A stretch of 64,000 nucleotides of DNA from Klebsormidium nitens (Eukaryota; Streptophyta; Klebsormidiophyceae; Klebsormidiales; Klebsormidiaceae), in assembly GCA_000708835.1 (NCBI GenBank), contig DF237140.1:1-64000 (forward strand). Reading direction: 5' to 3'. This document shows positions 56,866 through 64,000 of the stretch, in pieces. The translations under genes were made by a program, and so were the position numbers. The notes under the pieces are model-generated. The model searched no databases, was not told where the DNA came from, and was given only the letters and a program-made list of their open reading frames with translations. Positions within the stretch are counted from its first letter, which is position 1. The number at the start of each line of letters is the position of its first letter.

Positions 56866-58365
56866 TTAAATTCTTGCTTGTTCAGCTTGTCTACGTGACC
56901 AAAATATTGGTACAAACGCTACAAGCGCAATCAAACACAGGCTCCGGGCTAGCAAAGACTGAAACAAAGACGTAACAAGTCCGACAACGACGAAGACTAG
57001 GAGTGACGCGTACACTACCCCTTTGGTCGTCCTACTCGACAGTTTGTGCGGCTCTATCCACTGAGAGAGCCGCACTTTCAGGCTGACAATGCACACAAGT
57101 GACGTCAGTATTATTACAAGCAGCCCCACCGAGAAGATCTCGAAGCACTGCCACGGCGTCAGAACAAGGTCCCCGAACCCGACGCTACCGCCTTCCGCTG
57201 ACAGGTACACGGTTACGCAGGCGAGGCAAAAGTAAAACTCCACAAACGGGACGAACAGTACTACCGACGAGAGCATCATCGCGCCCCGTCCGCTGCGCAC
57301 GTGGCTGCTCGCGATCCGCGGATGCTTGAGTGCCAGCCACGTGGCCGAGATCGAGCGCGGCACGAAGAAGAAGAACGTCGCGAAGTCGAGCGCCGACACG
57401 AGGAACAGCAGCGGGAATAGGATGCCGTAAACCAGCGGCCGTTGATCGGACACCACCACGCGCTGCGGGCCGATCACGAACATGCTCGCGACAATGGGGA
57501 TGATCGCGAGGGGGAGGTTCAGATACAGTCCCCCTAGAGCGACCACGATGTTCGTTTTGACGGTCCCGCGCAAAATGCGGGCTACTGCACGTTCCAGGGC
57601 TTTGGGCGAAACGGGGGGGGATCTCGTTCCCGGGGGGTGTGCCTGCGGTGATGTGCTCAGTTTCGAGGCGCTCAGCTCCGCGGTTTCGAGGTCGGTGGTC
57701 AGAATCCGGGGCGTTCTGGGTGTGTGCAAAGCTGGGCGGGGGTTACTGCTCCGTTCCGACGGGGTTAGCATAACGGACTCCAAGTCGGTTGTGAAGACTC
57801 GGGGCGTTTTCGGTGTCCTGGGAGTGGGATGTGCGTTGGTCCCCTGCCGTGACGGCGCGAAGTGCGAGGGGGCATCGACGACCAACCACAGCACGGCATA
57901 TGTCCCATCCGGAGAGGACCCCCGCCGCACGACGGCATAAGCTATGAGCCCCAGGGAAACGACGAAGAGAAGCAGGCCCGTAACCCCTAGGTAGACGGAG
58001 GGTTCGGTGACGGTTCCCTCATCGGATGCCTCGGCCAGTGTAAATGCGGTCAGAGTAGTAATTACCGACGCCGCCAGGCTGGCGGTGGCACACAAGACTG
58101 ACGTGAGAGACACTGATGGAGTCTCCTGCTTCGGGTCGACGCCGATCGCGAGGTTCCACTCGAGGGAGGGGGTGCTTCTGCCAGGCGTTTCGGCCCCCCC
58201 CGGCGTGGACGCACCCGACATGCCTTGCTCGAGATGGGGGAGGGCTTTGAAAAGGATGGAGCGGATGGGAAGTCGGTTTGGGGGGCCTGGGTTAGCGCTA
58301 GGGTTTGGGCTCGAAGGGGGCAAATTAGGCTTAACGCCAAGATTAGAGGGCAGGTTAGATGGCAT
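56866..58365 (-). CDS. Polytopic membrane protein with Thr-Pro-repeat loop, unknown family
   Basis: A single long frame of 499 aa from the first ATG at 58365. A Pro/Ser-rich N-terminus (residues 1-80) precedes about eight hydrophobic segments near 86-111, 126-146, 272-298, 312-336, 363-388, 406-430, 449-470 and 474-489. The large hydrophilic loop (about 165-265) holds a duplicated phospho-site-like motif, TPRTPKTPRVFTTDLE and TPRTPRILTTDLE, about 33 codons apart and rich in Thr-Pro and Ser-Pro. That is compatible with proline-directed kinase control (inference). No transporter, channel or enzyme signature is recognised. It is intronless, unlike every other complete gene here. The antisense frames in this region are GC-driven shadows. 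Confidence 0.8.
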   Translation of the reverse strand: MPSNLPSNLGVKPNLPPSSPNPSANPGPPNRLPIRSILFKALPHLEQGMSGASTPGGAETPGRSTPSLEWNLAIGVDPKQETPSVSLTSVLCATASLAASVITTLTAFTLAEASDEGTVTEPSVYLGVTGLLLFVVSLGLIAYAVVRRGSSPDGTYAVLWLVVDAPSHFAPSRQGTNAHPTPRTPKTPRVFTTDLESVMLTPSERSSNPRPALHTPRTPRILTTDLETAELSASKLSTSPQAHPPGTRSPPVSPKALERAVARILRGTVKTNIVVALGGLYLNLPLAIIPIVASMFVIGPQRVVVSDQRPLVYGILFPLLFLVSALDFATFFFFVPRSISATWLALKHPRIASSHVRSGRGAMMLSSVVLFVPFVEFYFCLACVTVYLSAEGGSVGFGDLVLTPWQCFEIFSVGLLVIILTSLVCIVSLKVRLSQWIEPHKLSSRTTKGVVYASLLVFVVVGLVTSLFQSLLARSLCLIALVAFVPIFWSRRQAEQARI

Positions 58366-58591
58366 CGGAGAAGCCAACCGTAAATCCTTGGGGGATGGCG
58401 TCGCACTGCGGAACGAACGGCGGGAATGCCTTCTCCGCCGATACCTACAGGCGGAAAGAAGAGACTCTGGCCTTCAGTTCGGAAGAGAGTCAGACACAGT
58501 TGACGTTAAGGCAAAACGCCCCTGAGAGTCGCGAAACGGATAACTTGATTCCCCGAGAGTCTGATGCGGTGCTCAGGGGGACCATACTAAT

Positions 58592-58616
58592 CCGCGGCAT
58601 GCGGTGCATGCCGCGG
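58592..58616. repeat. 11-bp-stem perfect hairpin
   Basis: CCGCGGCATGC, loop GGT, GCATGCCGCGG. It lies about 230 bp upstream of the membrane-protein start codon. A further GGCATGC word follows at about 58620. Confidence 0.9.
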
Positions 58617-58858
58617 TCACGGCATGCACACAGAGTCTGTTCTAAAACGACAACAAAGATGATGATGCTTCGCATCGTTCGATGACACAGGTTTTGACCT
58701 TAGTGAAAGAGGAAGGCAGAAACCAGTGCGGCCCAGTGATTGTAAACGTGTGCAACATCCTTCTGTGAATTCCAAATTTACAAAGTTCATTCTGGTCCTG
58801 GATCACTGTGACAGATTAAGGCAGGAGGATATGGGAAGAAGTCTCGTAATCTATATTT

Positions 58859-58889
58859 ACTAGAGGAATTGACCCGGAATTCCTCTAGT
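58859..58889. repeat. 12-bp-stem perfect hairpin
   Basis: ACTAGAGGAATT, loop GACCCGG, AATTCCTCTAGT. It could be a small element remnant or a structured promoter or 3' feature. Confidence 0.85.
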
Positions 58890-58957
58890 TCCGGGACCAA
58901 GACACGGAAAGTAGGAGCCGGGCCGTGTGAAGACAGTGGTCGACTTCAGATTGATGT

Positions 58958-58975
58958 GGTCACGTGCACGTGACC
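58958..58975. promoter_or_regulatory. Palindromic double G-box (two CACGTG cores)
   Basis: GGTCACGTGCACGTGACC is a perfect 18-bp palindrome holding two abutting CACGTG G-boxes, the classic plant bZIP/bHLH target. It lies 593 bp upstream of the minus-strand membrane-protein start. Use in vivo is inferred. Confidence 0.7.
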
Positions 58976-59447
58976 TTGCCAGTCGGCGCGCCGTATATCT
59001 CAGAGTCTGTCATGTTTCAGGCCCCGCTGCTCGTGAATAGAACTCAAAGAAGAAGTGGATGACGTTGTACTTTCGTTGGCAGCTAGGTGGGGGTCGCAGC
59101 ATATCATTTTTCTACATACTGTCCGTGTCTTTACAAGCGGGCAATCAGAGTAGCACAACTTTCAAGCAGCGAAGAAGCTTTGGGATGTCCAACGCCAGTA
59201 TACCAAGTACTTCAAGGAACGTTGCTTGGGATGCCCCAAAGCCTTTTCAGATCACCAAAGTACAGCAAACTGTCCAATCCACAACAAATCGAGAAAGAGC
59301 ATTGCTAAACCCTGTGGATCTCTCTCTTCAGCAGACTATCAGGATTAAGATGTGTCCTTGCTGTTTAGAAGCTATTTGTTTCTTCGATTTGACTTCATGC
59401 AATCGCTTGTCCATAAATAGTGTGCAGAAAGAAGAGCAGCACGGACT

Positions 59448-60657
59448 TTACCTATGGCTGTTAGCTTGATGATGCTCCAACCGCTGCTGGTGCAACCGGA
59501 GTGCGGCGGTGAACACTAGGCCTGAGCTCATGATGGCAGACGTGGCCGCCCCCACAAACAGCCAGGGCACAAATGCGCCTCTTCTGTACACCGAGGAGAG
59601 GATTGCTGCAGGATATGACGGAAATCAGTAAGCGGGAGACGTTGTGACTGGAGTCGTGGACAGACTTGTCTTACCAGGAGTTGCAGAAAGTGGGGCAGAC
59701 ATGCGCCAGAAAGCTTTGGACGCTGCAACAGCAAGCTTCTTGAGGAAGGTGCAGAAGACAAATGTTCTGCACACTAACGTTGCAGGCGGGATTATTTTAG
59801 CTGGGCCAGCACAAAAGCTGGCACTTGGCTTGGTGGATAATTAGAAGGGCTGCCTCTGACCATACAGATGCCTGCAAGCCACCCAAGATTGCAATGTGTA
59901 AAGAAGGTCTGAACAGAATCTTCTCTAAGAGATACTTTTACTGCTTTGGAGTCACTTCTTAAGCTCCTCGTTTGGGAGTCTGTGGCCTGCAATTGTTGAA
60001 GTCCTCGACAAAAATCCGCATACGGGGCAAACAAAGAATAACATGGATGAGAAACAGGCCCCTCCTCTAACTTCCAATCACCACTAAAGAACCTAGCGCA
60101 CCAGTTGTCAGTATTCCAGACTGCAAACACAGAAAGAACACCCTCCTAAAAGAAGAGCAGCTATGCTGCACCTGAGGAACATGGTTCTTTTTTACCACCT
60201 ATCATACAGATTACAATGGCAATCAATCTTTGAAATCTTAAGGCTCAAAGCACACTTTGTTTCAGCCGATGTTCTCCTTCAGTGAACCAAAGACACAATT
60301 CACTACACAATCAGCTCATTCACTTAAGGCTCTGAATATGCGCTTAGTATTGTGTAGCAAAGATTCCGCTGGGAGCTTGCAATTGCAACTCAACTTACCC
60401 GCAAACATAAACATGGCGTACAAGAACGAGACCAAGACAGCAGCCAACAGCCAGCCTCCCTGCTGAAAACCTGCTAGGCTCTGAGGAGACACCATTGCGG
60501 CACCGCCAGAAGGGCCTTCATCTCCTGTGACCACCAGTCCGGGGGGCTTTTTATCACGAGACCACCTCGTGCCCGGCCCTTCAAAATCTATAGCTACTGA
60601 GCGATCCCCAGAGAGCAGCGGCTCTTGGAGAGGGGCCTCTGTTTCGATCTCAGCCAT
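59448..60657 (-). CDS. Small two-helix membrane protein, unknown family
   Basis: Two exons (60657-60399 and 59605-59448) join in phase to 138 aa. An acidic N-terminus (MAEIETEAPLQEPLLSGD, with a PLL-type dileucine-like motif) precedes a first hydrophobic segment, GGWLLAAVLVSFLYAMFMFAA, which spans the splice junction. A basic turn VYRRGAF follows, then a second hydrophobic stretch VPWLFVGAATSAIMSSGLVF and a His/Gln-rich tail. The short length and hairpin topology suggest an endomembrane or organellar small protein; the family is not recognised. The last codons (CATAGGTAAAG) also look like a donor site, so a further 3' exon cannot be excluded. Confidence 0.68.
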
Positions 60658-61729
60658 TTTTGCAATCAATCCTCTTTGCTCAAAATTCTCGTCAACCCTC
60701 TAATCGACCTAAACTAACCGGACTTACTTGCACGCCTTCCCCAACATCAACCTGCAAGGGAGCCTAAAACATGCATACATTGTGGACAAGAGCTCTGAAA
60801 ACTACCACCTGCAACCACCGGGCAACCTCCTCCATGGTAGTTATGGAAGCCCCATAGCGAGCTGCGCGGAGCTCAATACTTGAGCTAGTTGTGAACCGTG
60901 TTGCAACTTTGGAATGTGAAGCGTTTGAAAGGAGGCGCATAGTTCACTGCAACGAATTGCACGCTCCCTGACTCCAATTGCCTCCTCTGTGTAGCGCGCC
61001 ATCTGAGGTTTGCTACATTGCCCTGCATACCGTACCTTCCGAAGTTCGGCTGGAACCCTAAATTCCAAACGGACTCACCCAGGTCCGCAGTTAGGGTTAA
61101 GTTCAGACCGTGACCATTCACAGAAACTGCCCGAGAGAAAAGGGTGACCGGTCACGGCAGTCCGGTCAGTTGCGCCACTCCGTTCCCAGGTTGGCACTTA
61201 CTCTGACCCACTTGAACTGGGCCCAGCTTGGTGGAAGGCCTGATTACCCCGGGTCGTGATTGTTACCGCCAAGTTCAGCCACGGTTAAGCTAACCGCTAC
61301 CGTCTAATGAAACAGCTAGGTAGGTAGGTCCGCAACGTGCGAAGCAAGCAAACGGAAACGGAAACATGCATTTGCCGCTCTGGACACTAAGAAGTAGCCG
61401 GGGGATAGTGCCGGGGCTCTGGAGTCCGCGCACGCAGCTCACCGACGGCACGGGGTATCAACTACCGGCTGTTTCGTCTGTTGAATTCCAAGAGAAAGCT
61501 GCAACAATAATAGGAGAAGCAGATTCTTGCGCTACGAAGGCGCTTCCCCAAATTTCAGGAGCTTTGAAGTTTGCAGTCCCATTCTCAAATGAAATGGTGT
61601 GGCATTGGACGGTAGAAAGGTAGCATGCAAGACTTTGTCGGGAGGGCGTTTCTGGCAGGCAATTCCAGTCGTGTTTCGTGCTCAATTTGAAGCATTTGAA
61701 GCGGACTACAAGACATCCGAGGCAGCAAA
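60658..61729. promoter_or_regulatory. Divergent promoter region (small membrane protein - / MAPKK +)
   Basis: 1.07 kb between two divergent start codons. It contains the perfect palindrome GTGACCGGTCAC at 61144-61155 and scattered ACCGG words around it. No supported exon; an in-frame stop just upstream of 61730 argues against a longer first MAPKK exon. Confidence 0.45.
61144..61155. promoter_or_regulatory. 12-bp palindrome GTGACCGGTCAC
   Basis: A perfect inverted repeat in the divergent promoter, with a related TCCGGTCAG word about 10 bp downstream. It could be a dimeric transcription-factor site. Confidence 0.45.
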
Positions 61730-63621
61730 ATGGAGGATCACAGTGCCCTGGTCTCAAAATTGGGGGCCATTGACCTCGCAGGGCCGCATCCAGGAGAGCG
61801 CAGCACCGACAAAGCGCCGGGTACGCCGCCCACTGCTCTCCGGGGCGTAAATGGAGCACGGCCTTTAGGTGTGAATGAGGCGCACAAGAGCTCCACGCCA
61901 AAGAGAGGACTGAGGGCTCCCCGGGGAGGCCTCAATCTGCAAGTGCCAGCGAGGGGGGATACACTAGGTTCTGGCTTGTATGGGGGTGGTGAGCAGGGTT
62001 GCGGAGAGGGGGGGAACATCAGTGAAGAAAGGGCAATGTTCTCTGGCAATGGCCTCGAACACCCCACTGAGACGGTGGGGACTCTCAAGCGTGCACCTAT
62101 CGGCAACCTCCAACTGCCTGCAACTGGAACTTCAGCTGCAGGGGGGAGCGCTGCCCTCAGTCAGCGGCCCCCTGTGACGAATGGCCGGGCCGGGACGTCC
62201 CTGTCTGCAAGAAAGAAACCCCCTGGGAAACTGAATATCACAGGGGGGCTTGGCAACCTCAACGGTGACATGCAGCAGCCACAGCAAAAGAAGGAGTTTT
62301 CCCTGTGAGTTGCTTAGAGAGTGTCTCTCGCTTTCGGGTGATGAATGGTGGATAATTTTGAAAAGACACACGGTTGCATGGTTGAATGAAGAATGCAGCC
62401 GTCTTTCCGCGGGTGGATCAGGGGTGGTGTAAGGGTTGGAATTGCTAGGATTGTTCCTGTCTGGGGTTGCCTGTGCGCCTAAGCTGAAATAGGCTTTCCT
62501 CAAAAATTGCGGTTTGTACTAGCGACAGAAGTGTACTGGTTTGATCACAGAGTCATCAGACCCCATGGACAAACCGGCACGGCTTGCCATGCAATTCCCA
62601 ACTCTCTCGTCATACCTGCTGCATTGCGCCCCCACTTCTTGCAACAAAACTTCCACCTCTTGCAAGGACACTGTTTTGCTTTCTGTGCTGGTGTTTCCCC
62701 TACTGGGAATGCAAACCATATCTTTGCAAGGGAAGTTGCTGAAGAGTCCTGCATTGTGCTGCCCCAGGAGCGAAAGTGGAACTTTCAAGGAAGGTGATCT
62801 GACAATCAGCAAGACGGGGCTCACAATTCAGAGGGACAGCGGCCCTCTCGGTGCGGCCGGGCGGCCAGGTGGTGCTTTCGCTGCTCCTGAGAGGTGAGGG
62901 GGAAGAGCAGTAGAAATCATCTGTGCAGGGTCACATCTCTGATGTTTTTCAATTGTGCATCTTTGACAGTGGTACAGAAGCAGAACACTCAGTCAAGAGC
63001 TTGAGAGCACCTGAATGTTAATATGCCAAGGTTGTCTGGTGATCTGAAGCATAAGCGAGGCTTGTCTGGTTGCAGTACCGTACCGCCAAGGGAATCCACC
63101 ACCTTTTTGTGTGAATAATTAGTTATGAACGTTGTCAGACTTCACCTTGCGATTCGCATATTTACTTTACATTTCGCACACATCGGAGTCTTGATTTTTT
63201 GCCAGGCAAATCAGCAGAAAAGGGCCATTCTTTATTATTTTCCTTATTTCGCTTTTTCACCTCAGGTCCCAATTTAGTTTCCAAATTTTCACACCGACCC
63301 CAAAATAGTTATTTTTTGGTGAATTCCCTTGGCGATACTGTATTCTTGAAGATGAATATGAAGAAGGCTGGCTGTACAGGTTGCCCTTGAATCATCCATC
63401 CCGGTTTGGAAAAGCACCACCTTTTTGCTTGTGGTGGCGTAGAGCCCCATCATTGACTTGCTGCATTTAAGAGAAGTGCACTTTCAGGCCCTACACTTGG
63501 AAAAAAGGAAGGGGATCTGAAGAGACCACAAATGCACGATAACAGCCGCATATTTCTTTGCAGGCCTTACTCATTGCCCCCACCTCCGGAAGACGCGGAA
63601 GCTCCGATGGTGTCAAACAGG
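61730..63621 (+). CDS. MAP kinase kinase, N-terminal part (gene runs off the window)
   Basis: Three phased exons (61730-62304, 62768-62893, 63564-63621) give 253 residues with no stop. Residues 188-210 (KKEFSLSESGTFKEGDLTIS) match the pre-kinase motif of plant group A MKKs (SGTFKDGDL type), which phosphorylate MAPKs. The kinase domain itself must lie beyond the window; no kinase motif is visible here. The region before the motif is about 190 aa, far longer than the usual 30-40, is Gly/Pro-rich and probably disordered. It carries three basic-plus-LxL docking-like motifs: KRGLRAPRGGLNLQVPA (59-74), KRAPIGNLQLPA (120-131) and RKKPPGKLNI (161-170). An in-frame stop lies shortly upstream of the chosen ATG. 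Confidence 0.8.
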
Positions 63622-64000
63622 GTGAGGCTGCTTATGAAAGTGATCTTCCAAGCCTTTTTCTAAGAATGTGCCGGCCAGTTGCTGGTCAATTCAGCATTTG
63701 AGAAAGCTCTGCGTTAGCTCTTCTACAACCGGGGTCCAAGCTTTAGGGTATCCAGAAAGGCTGCTTGTTTCCTGACAAGTGCATGAGGAGACTACTTGCG
63801 GCACAGAAGATGTACTTTAGTCTGCTTGGCACCGGGGTTTACATGGTAGTTCTATCTTTAGTTTGATGCTTGCTCTCAAGAGGTAGTGTTACTAAGAAGG
63901 TGGAAGAGGGCGAGAATGATTTGAACCAAGCCTCTCCATTGAAATCTTCGTCCCTCTGGCAAGCAGCAAACTTGGAGCAACGCAATTGCACTATTGCACG
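63622..64000 (+). other. Intron 3 of the MAPKK gene, to the window edge
   Basis: Starts with a good donor (AGG|GTGAGG). No kinase N-lobe motif is visible in any plus-strand frame before the edge, so the next exon probably lies outside. A frame at about 63893-63998 is open but unlike any MKK sequence. Confidence 0.5.

Larger units (their letters stand above)
58366..59447. promoter_or_regulatory. Upstream region of the membrane-protein gene with three palindromes
   Basis: Non-coding space between the membrane-protein start and the 3' end of the small membrane protein gene. It contains hairpin 58592-58616, hairpin 58859-58889 and the double G-box at 58958-58975. Confidence 0.5.

Noticed and set aside
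57482-58525. Long plus-strand frames opposite the membrane-protein gene
   Set aside because: They are antisense shadows of a GC-rich coding region. The minus-strand frame has coherent transmembrane segments and these do not.
63893-63998. Open frame at the right edge as the next MAPKK exon
   Set aside because: The sequence has no N-lobe kinase motif and no convincing acceptor in phase.

Overview
The window looks like nuclear DNA of a green, plant-lineage eukaryote, most likely a streptophyte alga. Klebsormidium-like is my best guess from recall; no search was run. Reasons: multi-exon genes with GT-AG introns; plastid and mitochondrial presequences; a complete ARABIDILLO-type F-box/armadillo gene; PsbP with a twin-arginine lumenal signal; a plant-type DUF2358 protein; and the N-terminus of a plant-type MAP kinase kinase. 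Exons are GC-rich and introns AT-richer. Exon joins were made by hand from GT/AG sites, reading phase and family similarity.

Layout: 806-10194 (+) ARABIDILLO, 12 exons. 11497-15918 (-) leucine-rich-repeat protein, 3 exons. 18107-20853 (+) PsbP, 5 exons. 22745-27229 (-) plastid rhodanese, 9 exons. 27663-29411 (+) putative organellar protein of unknown function, 3 exons. 31216-40898 (+) secreted, probably N-glycosylated, glycosidase-like protein, about 14 exons. 42117-46847 (+) glycine cleavage T-protein, 6 exons. 47917-54940 (+) plastid DUF2358 protein, 7 exons. 56866-58365 (-) polytopic membrane protein, one exon. 59448-60657 (-) small two-helix membrane protein, 2 exons. 61730 to the right edge (+) MAP kinase kinase, partial. 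Photosynthesis (PsbP), photorespiration (T-protein) and plastid proteins recur, but neighbours look functionally independent, as is usual in nuclear genomes.

The most striking signal is not a gene family. In five of the eight complete intron-rich genes, introns carry degenerate tandem copies ('echoes') of the exon-intron junction beside them. Each copy holds the exon edge plus its own donor or acceptor context, in units of roughly 100-215 bp. The extreme case is 37558-38687: eight decayed copies of one exon start precede the real exon at 38688, spaced 156, 100, 156, 156, 156, 100, 151 and 155 bp. Many two-copy tandem duplications of 14-24 bp are also scattered through non-coding DNA. Together they suggest that introns here grow by recurrent local tandem duplication across splice junctions.

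Other points of note: a near-perfect long hairpin next to the first donor of the LRR gene; an 18-bp palindromic double G-box; three MAPK-docking-like motifs in the MAPKK N-terminus; and an unresolved one-base phase conflict just upstream of the nine-copy array.
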